In this document: in pieces, positions 37,684 to 47,497 of the stretch
Numbering within the stretch: the stretch's first letter is position 1
Layout of the letters: each line of letters starts with the position of its first letter
Made by a program: the position numbers and the translations under genes
Notes under the pieces: model-generated
Databases searched by the model: none
Told to the model about the DNA's origin: nothing
What the model saw: only the letters and a program-made list of their open reading frames with translations
NCBI GenBank assembly: GCA_038240605.1
Contig: JBBSDP010000021.1
Coordinates: forward strand, 13,031 to 77,030
Length of the DNA: 64,000 nucleotides
DNA from: JBBSDP01 sp038240605
GTDB lineage: Bacteria > Planctomycetota > Phycisphaerae > Tepidisphaerales > Tepidisphaeraceae
Direction: 5' to 3'

Positions 37684-37773
37684 GGAGAGACGGGGATTCG
37701 AACCCCGGATAGGGATTTGACTCCCTATAACGGTTTAGCAAACCGTCGCCTTCAGCCACTCGGCCATCTCTCC
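37684..37773 (-). tRNA. tRNA-Ser (GCT)
   Basis: The 90-nt gene has a perfect 7-bp acceptor stem (GGAGAGA with TCTCTCC), a long class II variable arm, a TTCGAATC T-loop and anticodon GCT in a stem closed by CGGTTT and AAACCG. CCA is not encoded. It stands between the end of the glycan locus and the aldo/keto reductase gene. Confidence 0.97.
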
Positions 37774-37829
37774 GGCGTTGCCGGATCATCCTATCGATCG
37801 AGAAAAAGCCAGTCAAACGGCTTCTGCCG

Positions 37830-38756
37830 CTACGTCTGGCCCATCCACGTGCGCTCCGGATCGGCCGCGTGGAAGGCGGCGCGGAGGCGCTTGACGACCT
37901 CGTCGGGCAGAGGACCCTTCTGAGCGGCGGCAATGTTGGCGCGGACGTTGTCGGGGTTGGTGGTGCCGATGATCGCGGTAGCCAAGCCAGGTTGGCTGAG
38001 GGTGAAGCGCAGCGCCAGCTCCGGCCAAGCTCGCTCGGGGGGGCCGGAGATTGCGAATTCATCGGGGCTCAGGTTCATCTGCTTCAGGCGATCGTGATAC
38101 GTCTGGGCGTAATTCGCGTAGAGGCCGGGCTGGTGCGTCGGGTGCTTCCAGGCGGCGTTGGCGATCGGACGCTTGGCCATGACGCCGATGTCGGCGGCGC
38201 GGGTCGTGGGGAGCACGATGTCGATGTTGTGCTGGTCGGCGATGCTGATCGACGTTTCGATCACCGCGATGTCCGGCAGCGTGGCGGCGTAGGCGGCGGC
38301 GTCATTGTCACCCGAGTAACCGGCGAAGCGGATCTTGCCGGCTTGTCGCGCCTTGACGAGCGCACCCAGCGCCTCGCCTTTCTGAAGCGTGGGCAGGTCG
38401 CAGGAGTGGAGGAGCATTACGTCGAGGCGGTCGGTTCTCAGCCTTCGCAGCGATCGGTCCACCGTCTTCGTGATCAGTTCATCGCTCCAGGGCTTGCCGC
38501 TTAAGCCGGCCACCTTCGAGCCGCACTTGGAGACGATGACCAGCTCATCGCGCCGATCGCCGATCGCCTCGGCGACCAGTTCTTCGGATCCCTCGTAGCT
38601 GGCGGCGGTATCGATCAGGTTGACGCCGGCCTGGAGCAACTGGTCGATGATCTCGATCACCCGTCCCTGCTCAGTCTTGAGATAACCGATCGGCGCCGCG
38701 CCGAAGCCCAGTACCGAGACGTCGTACCCGGTCTTACCAAGCCTGCGTTTTTCCAT
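37830..38756 (-). CDS. Aldo/keto reductase
   Basis: The start MEKRRLGKTGYDVSVLGFG is the classic AKR opening; a longer open frame upstream is not conserved sequence. The 308-aa protein has the catalytic Asp-Tyr pair in NLIDTAASYEGSEE, Lys in ELVIVSKCGSKV and His in VMLLHSCD. The C-terminal NADPH site corresponds to TAIIGTTNPDNVRANI. It probably reduces a sugar or short aldehyde in the cytoplasm. Next upstream on the strand is the DinB-like gene, 91 bp away. GGAG lies about 11 nt before the ATG. Confidence 0.92.
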   Translation of the reverse strand: MEKRRLGKTGYDVSVLGFGAAPIGYLKTEQGRVIEIIDQLLQAGVNLIDTAASYEGSEELVAEAIGDRRDELVIVSKCGSKVAGLSGKPWSDELITKTVDRSLRRLRTDRLDVMLLHSCDLPTLQKGEALGALVKARQAGKIRFAGYSGDNDAAAYAATLPDIAVIETSISIADQHNIDIVLPTTRAADIGVMAKRPIANAAWKHPTHQPGLYANYAQTYHDRLKQMNLSPDEFAISGPPERAWPELALRFTLSQPGLATAIIGTTNPDNVRANIAAAQKGPLPDEVVKRLRAAFHAADPERTWMGQT

Positions 38757-38847
38757 GGGGGCTTGTGCTCCTTCATTCCGTGAATGGTCCGGCTCAGCGC
38801 GAAGGCCGCCGTCATCACGGGATCGTCGTTCGCGCGAAAGACGTTCT

Positions 38848-39339
38848 TCAGAAGAGAACGGGCTTGCCAAGCTTGCGGCGGATCACCTGGAACTGCCCGA
38901 CATGCATCGCCACGTGCTGCGGGAGCATCGCGACAAGGTGCGCCACGCTCGGACACCATGATCGCAGCTTCTCCGGTGTCTGCTTGTCGAGATCGGTCGA
39001 CGTCAATTTCCTGGCCCATTGCACCGTCGCGCCGCGTATTTTTCCAAAGAGATCGAGCAACTCCGCCTTCCTGGGGAAAGCGGACGGATCATCGCTCCTG
39101 GCCGTCTCTTTCTTAAACTTGTCTGCGAATCCGGCCGGCAGTTCGGGAATGGATCCGGGCGTGACCGAATTGATCATTCCATGCTCGGCGACGATCAGAT
39201 GACCCATCTGCCAGGCCGCATGATTGGCGGCCGGCGTCGGCCGGGCGAGCATGTCGGCGTCGCTGAAATCTCCCAGCGTCATGCCGATAAAGCCGGGGTC
39301 TTTCGCCAATAGTTCCGACATCAGTTCGAGGTGAGTCAT
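38848..39339 (-). CDS. DinB-like four-helix protein
   Basis: The 163-aa product has the three His positions of the DinB/YfiT metal site: a His in AANHAAWQMGHLIVAEHG and the QHVAMHVGQFQVIRRKLG motif near the C-terminus. These proteins form a four-helix bundle and some are thiol-S-transferases or damage-inducible enzymes; the function of this one cannot be told. Its 3' end is 91 bp from the aldo/keto reductase start on the same strand, and the hicA-like stop lies 14 bp upstream of its start. Confidence 0.8.
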   Translation of the reverse strand: MTHLELMSELLAKDPGFIGMTLGDFSDADMLARPTPAANHAAWQMGHLIVAEHGMINSVTPGSIPELPAGFADKFKKETARSDDPSAFPRKAELLDLFGKIRGATVQWARKLTSTDLDKQTPEKLRSWCPSVAHLVAMLPQHVAMHVGQFQVIRRKLGKPVLF

Positions 39340-39353
39340 AAGATATCCATCTC

Positions 39354-39566
39354 TCAAAGGTCGTCGGGTGATAGGCCGGTTCGCTTGCCGATGCGGGCAA
39401 GCATCCTCGGCCCGATTGTCTCTCGATCATGAAAAGCAAAAACGTAGTCGGGCCATCCGACCCGAAACACAACACGGTGCGATCCGGATTGGCGTTTGAT
39501 GCCCCAGCCGATCCGCAACAGCGATGCAAGCACGCGCGCCGCCCTAGCCGCCGACCATTCGCTCAT
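39354..39566 (-). CDS. hicA: HicA-like mRNA interferase toxin
   Basis: The 70-aa protein fits the short HicA/YcfA fold: RAARVLASLLRIGWGIKRQSGSHRVVFR carries the conserved Gly-Ser-His with the catalytic His, and the end TIGPRMLARIGKRTGLSPDD is the usual closing helix. HicA cuts mRNA and tmRNA. It lies 9 nt after the HicB-like gene, an antitoxin-first order found in many hic loci. Together they make a complete module. Confidence 0.82.
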   Translation of the reverse strand: MSEWSAARAARVLASLLRIGWGIKRQSGSHRVVFRVGWPDYVFAFHDRETIGPRMLARIGKRTGLSPDDL

Positions 39567-39575
39567 AAGGCGATG

Positions 39576-39785
39576 CTAAGCGCCGACCGAGAAAACGCCA
39601 TCCAACAATGGCAACGATTCGCCGTGCTCGAGTCGATCCGCCAGGACCCGAAGCGCAAGGGCTTCGACACGAGCAACTGCTTCATCGCGTGAAGATCCGT
39701 ACGCGAGGACACCGGGTAAGTCGGTGACCTCCGCGATCCACCGGCCGTCGTCTTCCCTTTCAATTTCAACTTTGAATTGCGTCAT
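39576..39785 (-). CDS. hicB: HicB-like antitoxin
   Basis: From the ATG at 39785 the 69-aa product begins MTQFKVEIEREDDGRWIAEV and continues DLPGVLAYGSSRDEAVARVEALALRVLADRL, the partial RNase H-like HicB fold in which the D-L-P-G motif is diagnostic. The usual C-terminal helix-turn-helix or ribbon-helix-helix is missing, so it is the short form and may regulate poorly by itself. It would neutralise the HicA-like toxin encoded just downstream. Confidence 0.8.
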   Translation of the reverse strand: MTQFKVEIEREDDGRWIAEVTDLPGVLAYGSSRDEAVARVEALALRVLADRLEHGESLPLLDGVFSVGA

Positions 39786-39850
39786 GAAGTCTAATCTGCC
39801 CACGTCTAGCTAGGTCTGATCGCGGCCACCATGTCCGAATCATACCCTCA

Positions 39851-41272
<1,422 letters not shown>

Positions 41273-41523
41273 AATGTTCGTATCCTTCAGAAGGAGGTTC
41301 CGTCTCCGCGACAACAGCGCTGGACGGGGATGCCGAGCAAGGCGGGGATTGTACAAATGCTTCACGAAGTGGCAAGCGAGCAAGTGAGCCCTGCGACTCT
41401 TCGTCTGCGCTCAGGGCAGGCAAGTCGCTGGGCTCCCTCATCCAAGTCGCTCGGCTCCCTTGGGCATACGATGGCGCGCCGCTGCGGGTATGATCCCGCC
41501 ACCCACGGCGGACATGGCCCCCT

Positions 41524-42111
41524 ATGAAACAAGGCTCGCATCCCTCTGTTTTACGGCAGAAATTCCAGCGCTGGCTGCTGGGAGCGCGTTATCTGGTCCT
41601 GATCGCAGTGGTCGCGAGCCTGCTGGTTGGGGCGGGGATGTTTGTCGTTGCGACGTTTGACGCAATCTCGCTCATCCACACGATCCGCGATTATCTCTTT
41701 TTCGCCACCGCCGATCAGCACGCGACGCTCCGCAACCAGGTCGTGACCCACGTGGTGGAAGTGGTCGATGGATACCTGCTGGCGACCGTCATGCTCATCT
41801 TCGCCCTGGGCCTCTACAGCCTGTTCATCGGACGGATCGAAACGGCGGGGGATGGAGCGCTTCAATCCGGCGTGCTGTTGATCCGCACGTTCGACGATCT
41901 GAAGGACCGGCTGGGGAAGGTCGTACTGCTGATCCTCATCGTGAAGTTTTTCGAGCACGCGCTGGAAATGAAGATCGATCGGCCCTTGGACCTGCTCTAT
42001 CTGGCTCTTGGCATCATGCTGATCGCGTTGTCCATCGCCCTGGCCCACGGTAAAGTCGGCGACACCATCTCTTCCGCGGTGAAACCGAAGAGCATTCAGT
42101 CTGAAAACTGA
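41524..42111 (+). CDS. YqhA family (UPF0114) membrane protein
   Basis: The 195-aa product has the YqhA order: a basic start, a first long helix YLVLIAVVASLLVGAGMFVV, a soluble loop, helix VVDGYLLATVMLIFALGLYSLFI with IGRIE following, the conserved RTFDDLKDRLGKVVLLILIVKFFEHAL and a last helix. Function in this family is not established. It is divergent from atpD across a 251-bp gap that contains an imperfect 21-22-bp tandem repeat around 41421-41462. Confidence 0.85.
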   Translation: MKQGSHPSVLRQKFQRWLLGARYLVLIAVVASLLVGAGMFVVATFDAISLIHTIRDYLFFATADQHATLRNQVVTHVVEVVDGYLLATVMLIFALGLYSLFIGRIETAGDGALQSGVLLIRTFDDLKDRLGKVVLLILIVKFFEHALEMKIDRPLDLLYLALGIMLIALSIALAHGKVGDTISSAVKPKSIQSEN

Positions 42112-42161
42112 AGAGGGCATTCACCTCGGAGACACCGTGCCCGAAGAACAGTCGCGTCATT

Positions 42162-42304
42162 GCCGCAACCGCGAGGGAGCGATCGCGCGGGTTCAGGGTT
42201 TAGTGAGAAGGCAGGAGACGATGCTAACTGGAGCGAGCCGCGACCGCGAGGGAGCGATTGTGCGCAAGGCCGCAATGTTCGCTCCCTCGCGGTCGCGGCT
42301 CGCT
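42162..42304. repeat. Cluster of REP-like palindromic elements
   Basis: Arms of 26 bp at 42232-42257 and 42279-42304 are perfect inverted copies, core CCGCGACCGCGAGGGAGC, around a 21-nt loop. A third direct copy with one mismatch starts near 42162. They fill most of the 363-bp gap before the helicase gene, which holds no other gene. Confidence 0.9.
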
Positions 42305-42474
42305 ACGGTTCAGGCGCGATCGCGGCTTTCATCCTGTTCGGAGCGAGGCGAAGCCTCATAATTGTTTCTGCGGTGAATCTGCCGCCTGCATCCGTGAGGA
42401 ATCCGGCTCTTTCCAGACGGGCATATTAACGGTACAAGCTCCTGAACAGGAACCGAACCCTGGGAGCGTTTCGC

Positions 42475-44523
42475 ATGGATGCGGCGTGGCTTTCGGCGCT
42501 CAACGCGCAGCAACGGATGGCGGCAACGTTTGACGCGCGCCAGCCCTTGCTCATCATCGCCGGCGCCGGCACCGGCAAGACCAACACGCTCGCCCACCGC
42601 GTCGCCCACCTGATCTCCACGGGGATCGATCCTGGCCGGATCCTCCTGCTTACCTTCACGCGCCGTGCCGCCGCGGAAATGTCACGGCGGGTCGAACAGA
42701 TCCTCACCTCCCCCTCAGCTCCCATGCGTCGCACCGCCGACGGCGCAGCACTGGCCGGGCGAATCTGGGGCGGGACGTTCCATGCGATCGCCAACCGGCT
42801 GCTACGGTTGCATGCAAGGTCGGTGGGTTTAGGTGAAAGCTTTACGGTGGCCGACCGCTCCGACGCCGAAGATCTGCTGAACGAGGTGCGCACGGATCTG
42901 GCGCTGGACAAGGGAGAGGTGCGCTTCCCGAGAAAGGGGACGTGCCTGGCGATCTACAGCCGGTGCGTGAACGCGCAGGAGCCGGTCGATGTGGCGCTCA
43001 AGGCACATTTTCCGCGGTGCCTCAGTTACCCCGAACAGCTCAAGACGCTCTTCCGCGCCTACACGAAGTGCAAACACGAGCAGGACGTCCTCGATTACGA
43101 CGACCTGCTGCTCTACTGGTTTCACCTGATGCAGGAGCCGGCCGCCTCTACCGAGGTTGCACGGCGATTTGATGCGGTGCTGGTCGATGAATACCAGGAT
43201 ACCAATGCACTCCAGGCCGCGATCCTCCAGAAGCTTTGTCCGGGGGGCGCGGGGCTGACGGTGGTGGGGGACGATGCGCAAAGCATCTACTCCTTCCGCG
43301 CCGCCACCGTGCACAACATCCTCGATTTTCCGCAGACGTTTCCCGGCGCGACCGTCCTCAAGCTCGAGCAGAACTATCGCAGCGTTCAGCCGATCCTCGA
43401 CGCGACGAACCACGTCATCGCCCAATGCCCGAAGCGCTACAACAAGGATCTATTCTCCGAGCGCGTCAGCCGGCAGAAGCCACGGCTGGTTACATTGTCC
43501 GATGAGCAGCAGCAGAGCGAGTACCTCATCGGCCGTTGCCTCGCGCACCTGGAAGCCGGGATCGATTTGCGGCGGCAAGCGGTGCTCTTTCGCGCCGCCC
43601 ATCACAGCGACGCACTGGAGATCGAGCTGGGGCGGCGCAACATTCCCTACGTGAAGTACGGCGGGCTGAAGTTCCTCGAAGCCGCCCATGTGAAAGACGT
43701 CCTCTCGATCCTGCGCCTGGCGGAGAACCCCAAGGATTCGTCGAGCGCATTTCGCGTGCTTCAGTTGCTCGACGGCGTCGGCCCCGCGCACGCACGCCGG
43801 GCGATCCGCGAGCTGGCCGCGGCCGGCTATGACCTTCGTGCCTGGCGGTCATTTGAGGCGCCGCCAGCGGCGGCGGGGCAGTGGGAGCCGTTCGTGGAGA
43901 TGATGACCGCGCTGGCCGCGAATGACCTGCCACTTCCCGAGCAGCTTGCGCGGGTTCGTCTCTTTTTCACGCCCATCCTCGAACGGCGCTACGACCAGGC
44001 GCACGTGCGCGTGCGCGACCTGGAGCAGCTCGAGCAGATCGCCGCGGGCTTTCGCTCGCGCTCGCAACTGCTGGCGGATCTGGCGCTCGATCCGCCCTCG
44101 GGCACGCAGGACCTCGCGGGCCCGCCGTTGCGCGAGGAGGACTATCTGATCCTCTCGACGATCCACTCCGCCAAGGGATGCGAGTGGGACGCGGTCTACG
44201 TCATCCACGCCGCCGACGGCAACATCCCCTCGGACATGGCGACGGGGTCAGACGATCAGGTGGAAGAGGAACGACGGCTGTTTTACGTCGCGCTCACCCG
44301 TGCCCGCGATTTCCTGGAGGTCTGCTTTCCGCTCCGCTACTACCACAAGAAATGGGCGACCGGCGACCGCCATACGTACGCCCAGCTCACGCGATTTCTT
44401 CCCGAATCGATCGCCGATCGTTTCGAGAAGGTGAGCCTCGAGCCCGCGCCAGCGTCGGACGCCGCGGTTCAGGCAATCGAGTCCTCGCAGATCCGTCAGA
44501 AAATTGCCGCGATGTGGGAGTGA
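42475..44523 (+). CDS. UvrD/PcrA/Rep-family DNA helicase
   Basis: The 682-aa SF1A helicase has motif I IIAGAGTGKTNTL, motif II LVDEYQDTN, motif III VVGDDAQSIYSFRAA, motif IV LEQNYRS, motif V STIHSAKGCEWDAVYV and motif VI EERRLFYVALTRA, in order and intact. It is slightly shorter than UvrD or PcrA and lacks the long C-terminal tail. It unwinds DNA 3'-to-5' in repair or fork restart. Nothing nearby points to a specialised partner. Confidence 0.95.
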   Translation: MDAAWLSALNAQQRMAATFDARQPLLIIAGAGTGKTNTLAHRVAHLISTGIDPGRILLLTFTRRAAAEMSRRVEQILTSPSAPMRRTADGAALAGRIWGGTFHAIANRLLRLHARSVGLGESFTVADRSDAEDLLNEVRTDLALDKGEVRFPRKGTCLAIYSRCVNAQEPVDVALKAHFPRCLSYPEQLKTLFRAYTKCKHEQDVLDYDDLLLYWFHLMQEPAASTEVARRFDAVLVDEYQDTNALQAAILQKLCPGGAGLTVVGDDAQSIYSFRAATVHNILDFPQTFPGATVLKLEQNYRSVQPILDATNHVIAQCPKRYNKDLFSERVSRQKPRLVTLSDEQQQSEYLIGRCLAHLEAGIDLRRQAVLFRAAHHSDALEIELGRRNIPYVKYGGLKFLEAAHVKDVLSILRLAENPKDSSSAFRVLQLLDGVGPAHARRAIRELAAAGYDLRAWRSFEAPPAAAGQWEPFVEMMTALAANDLPLPEQLARVRLFFTPILERRYDQAHVRVRDLEQLEQIAAGFRSRSQLLADLALDPPSGTQDLAGPPLREEDYLILSTIHSAKGCEWDAVYVIHAADGNIPSDMATGSDDQVEEERRLFYVALTRARDFLEVCFPLRYYHKKWATGDRHTYAQLTRFLPESIADRFEKVSLEPAPASDAAVQAIESSQIRQKIAAMWE

Positions 44524-44603
44524 GCGCCCGGATCGTTCATTGAGGTGGGATTGACACGCCGGGGCTACGCACAATCTTGGTGATGCGGACCCTTTCGAAT
44601 TAC

Positions 44604-44665
44604 CTAGCACGGGCGCCTCGCCCGTGGCATTGAATGATCCGACACGGGCGAGGCCCCCGCGCTAC
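44604..44665. repeat. Inverted pair of REP-like elements
   Basis: CACGGGCG and CGCCCGTG form an 8-bp hairpin at 44608-44626. The stretch 44642-44665 is a near-exact reverse complement of the whole first element, so two copies face each other about 15 bp apart in the 246-bp gap between the helicase and hydrolase genes. Confidence 0.85.
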
Positions 44666-44769
44666 TCTTTCCGCGAATTTTAAAACCATTGGATCGCAAC
44701 GTTCGAGGCTGCGTCGGATTACCCATGTAAGGAAACACGATCGAATCCACACATCGTTCGGAGGCCGTC

Positions 44770-47031
44770 ATGCAACGAGTTCTCCGGTTCACACTGGGCC
44801 TCTATTCACTGGCGATCGGTGCATCGTGCATTTTTGGCGCTCGCGCCGCGGACCTTCAACCACTCGGCGCCCAGGCGGCTCGGGTGGCAGAGGCGCTGGA
44901 CCACCTGGGCGCGCCGCTGACCGCGGAAGAACGAAACGAACTGGCCGCGGCAGCGAAATCCCCCGATGTTGCAACGGGGGTGGAAAAAATTCAGCAGATC
45001 CTCGATCCGCATTGTCTCCTCCTGGTCAACATCAACCCGGAGAGCCGGGTCAAGATCGCTCGGGGCGGAGCGCCCGCCGAGCTGGTCGAGCAGGGATGGC
45101 GAACGTTTCTCGTGAAGGTAGCCAACGAGGCAGGCGTTACGGCGGAACTGAAGGCGCAGAGCCCCAACGCCGGGCCGCTTCCCGGCACGCGCAAGGAGCA
45201 GATCGCCGACCGCTGGATGGACCTTGCCCCGTACACCGCGCAGCCGATGGCGGCGCCGCTCAGCGGGCTGGGCATCGAGTACCGCATCCTCTCGATCTGG
45301 GCGCGCGAGCCGGGCCAGCGCGAGGCGAAGCTCTCGTTCACCGTCGGACAGGGAACGCAGGACCTGGGATTCCGCAACGACCTGGACGTGCTGTTCACCG
45401 TGAAACCCGCGGTTGACGTGAAGCTCGGCGTCCTCGACGAAAACGGGAAGCCGGCCACGGCATCGTTCATCGTGCGCGACGCGCTCGGTCGGATTTACCC
45501 GTCCCGCGCCAAACGGCTGGCGCCGGATCTTGCATTCGAATCGCAGGTGTATCGTCGCGACGGGGAAACACTCAAGCTCCCGCCGGGAGGATATACGATC
45601 GAGGTCGGCCGCGGGCCGGAGTATCTCGGCGAACGACGAGACCTCACCGTCTCCGAAGCACCGGCGGGCCAGCGCATGGACGTCGCGCTGCGGCGCTGGG
45701 TGGATCCGGCAAAGCTCGGCTGGTATTCCGGCGATCATCACATCCACGCCGCCGGCTGTGCCCATTACACGCAGCCGAGCGAAGGCGTGCTCGCCGCCGA
45801 CATGATCCGCCAGACGAGCGGGGAAGATCTGAAGGTCGGGTGCAATCTCACCTGGGGGCCGTGCTTCGACTTCCAGAAGCAATTCTTCACCGGCGCGATC
45901 GACAAGGTTTCGGTTTATCCCTACCTGCTGCGCTACGACATCGAAGTGTCCGGCTTCGGTTCCCATCAATCGGGCCATCTCGTGCTCCTGCGACTCAAGC
46001 AGGAAATTTATCCCGGCGGCACGTCTGATTTGCATTGGCCGACGCTCTGCCTCAACACGCTGCGCTGGGCGAAGAAGCAGGGGGCCGTCTGCGGGCCGGC
46101 CCACTCGGGATGGGGGCTGGAAGTGAATACGACCGACCTGCCGAACTACGTCGTGCCGAAATTCAGCGGCATCGGCGCCAATGAGTACGTGGTGGACGTG
46201 ACGCACGAGCTCGAGGGGCCGGACGGGAAGAACATCCCCGCCGTCGATTTCATGTCCGTCGTCGACACGCCCTACGTCTGGGAACTGAACATGTGGTACC
46301 AGACGCTCAACTGCGGCTATCGCACCCGCATCAGCGGGGAGACGGATTTCCCCTGCATCTATGGCGAGCGCGTGGGCATGGGCCGTTCGTACGTGAAGCT
46401 GCACGGCCCGCTCGACTTCGATGCCTGGTGCGACGGTATCCGCGCCGGTCGCTGTTATGCATCGGATGGTTACAGCCATCTGATCGAATTCCGTGCCGGC
46501 GACGTGGCGGTGGGCGAGGGAGCGAGCGAACTACGGCGAGACAAGCCCGGCCCCGTTCACCTCTCGGCCAAAGTCGCCGCGCTGCTTCCCGAAACCGCTG
46601 GCGCGGGCGCTGCGATCAAGAATCAGCCGTATGCGCAGAAGCCGTACTGGTCGCTGGAGCGGGCGCGGAACGGAACGTCACGCGAGGTCAACGTTGAAGC
46701 GATCGTCAACGGCTACCCGGTTGCACACCAGGCGATCACGGCTGATGGGTCGATGCAGAACGTCTCATTCGATGTGAACGTCGAACGGAGCAGTTGGGTG
46801 GCGCTGCGCATTCTCCCCTCGTCTCACACCAATCCCGTCTTCGTGATCGTGGGTGACAAGCCGGTCCGCGCCAGCCGTCGCAGCGCCGAGTGGTGCCTGA
46901 AAGGCGTGGACCAATGCTGGTCGCAGAAGCAGCGATTCATCGCACCGGGAGAAATGGGCGATGCCAAAGCGGCGTACGACCACGCCCGAGAGGCGTACCG
47001 AAAAATCTTCAGTGAGTGCGAGGCGGATTGA
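44770..47031 (+). CDS. Secreted CehA/McbA-family metallohydrolase
   Basis: The 753-aa product begins with a signal peptide (MQRVLRFTLGLYSLAIGASCIFGARA). Residues about 200-310 form beta-sandwich modules. The PHP-like metal site starts at GWYSGDHHIHAAGC near residue 320, the usual CehA/McbA landmark, and GPAHSGWGLE supplies a later His. A C-terminal sandwich closes the protein. Relatives hydrolyse carbamate or phosphoester bonds, but most planctomycete copies are uncharacterised. Export places it in the periplasm or outside. It is followed by a decayed small gene, then DUF1800 and DUF1501. Confidence 0.82.
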   Translation: MQRVLRFTLGLYSLAIGASCIFGARAADLQPLGAQAARVAEALDHLGAPLTAEERNELAAAAKSPDVATGVEKIQQILDPHCLLLVNINPESRVKIARGGAPAELVEQGWRTFLVKVANEAGVTAELKAQSPNAGPLPGTRKEQIADRWMDLAPYTAQPMAAPLSGLGIEYRILSIWAREPGQREAKLSFTVGQGTQDLGFRNDLDVLFTVKPAVDVKLGVLDENGKPATASFIVRDALGRIYPSRAKRLAPDLAFESQVYRRDGETLKLPPGGYTIEVGRGPEYLGERRDLTVSEAPAGQRMDVALRRWVDPAKLGWYSGDHHIHAAGCAHYTQPSEGVLAADMIRQTSGEDLKVGCNLTWGPCFDFQKQFFTGAIDKVSVYPYLLRYDIEVSGFGSHQSGHLVLLRLKQEIYPGGTSDLHWPTLCLNTLRWAKKQGAVCGPAHSGWGLEVNTTDLPNYVVPKFSGIGANEYVVDVTHELEGPDGKNIPAVDFMSVVDTPYVWELNMWYQTLNCGYRTRISGETDFPCIYGERVGMGRSYVKLHGPLDFDAWCDGIRAGRCYASDGYSHLIEFRAGDVAVGEGASELRRDKPGPVHLSAKVAALLPETAGAGAAIKNQPYAQKPYWSLERARNGTSREVNVEAIVNGYPVAHQAITADGSMQNVSFDVNVERSSWVALRILPSSHTNPVFVIVGDKPVRASRRSAEWCLKGVDQCWSQKQRFIAPGEMGDAKAAYDHAREAYRKIFSECEAD

Positions 47032-47056
47032 AGCAGCCGCCTGCCGCGAGTGGCGC

Positions 47057-47287
47057 TCAGTGTTCCGCCTCAATCGATCGAAGGATGGCATCTTTCGCGG
47101 CTGCTTTACCCTTCGCGCCCAGGTGGACCTTGTCCCACGCCCAATACTCTTGCTTCAACGCCTCATCCGGGGTGGCAGGTTTGCGGAAGTCGGAGGCGAT
47201 CCATCTCCTTTCACCCAGAAGCTGAAGCCGGCGGACTTATCCCGTTCGGAACTCCCGCCCGAGTATCGAGATCACCTCGTTGTTCAT
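47057..47287 (-). pseudogene. Frameshifted small protein gene of unknown family
   Basis: On the minus strand, ATG at 47287 follows GGAGGG by 4 nt and starts MNNEVISILGREFR. After an in-frame TAA at 47237-47239 the same frame continues WIASDFRKPATPDEALKQEY to a stop at 47057. The bridging segment reads sensibly in another frame (ERDKSAGFSFWVKGD), so one insertion and one compensating deletion would restore a protein of about 76 residues. Family not recognised; WDKVHLGAKG is the most distinctive segment. Real decay and sequencing error cannot be separated here. Confidence 0.5.
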
Positions 47288-47497
47288 GAAACCCTCCATC
47301 GGCAAAGTAAACGCTCAGGTCGAGGCGAACAGGTGAATCAGATTTGACAGCGTAGGGTCAGTCGAGAGTTGGCATTGTTTTAACGTCCCGGTGCGAACGC
47401 GCGTCCCGCAATGCAAGAAAGCACATCTAAACCCTTTGGCCGCGACGACCACGAACATGATGCTACAGGATTGCGGCGTGCCTTACAGGAGAATGCC

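Noticed and set aside
37684..37773. tRNA-Ser as attachment site for an island containing the glycan locus
   Set aside because: No integrase gene and no direct repeat of the tRNA 3' end was seen in the window.
44608..44626. Hairpin after the helicase gene as an intrinsic terminator
   Set aside because: No T tract follows and a second inverted copy lies next to it, so it fits a REP-like pair better.
44806..46479. Long minus-strand frame of 557 codons opposite the CehA-like gene
   Set aside because: Antisense to a protein with clear signal peptide and metal motif; translation is low-complexity and Arg/Val-rich.
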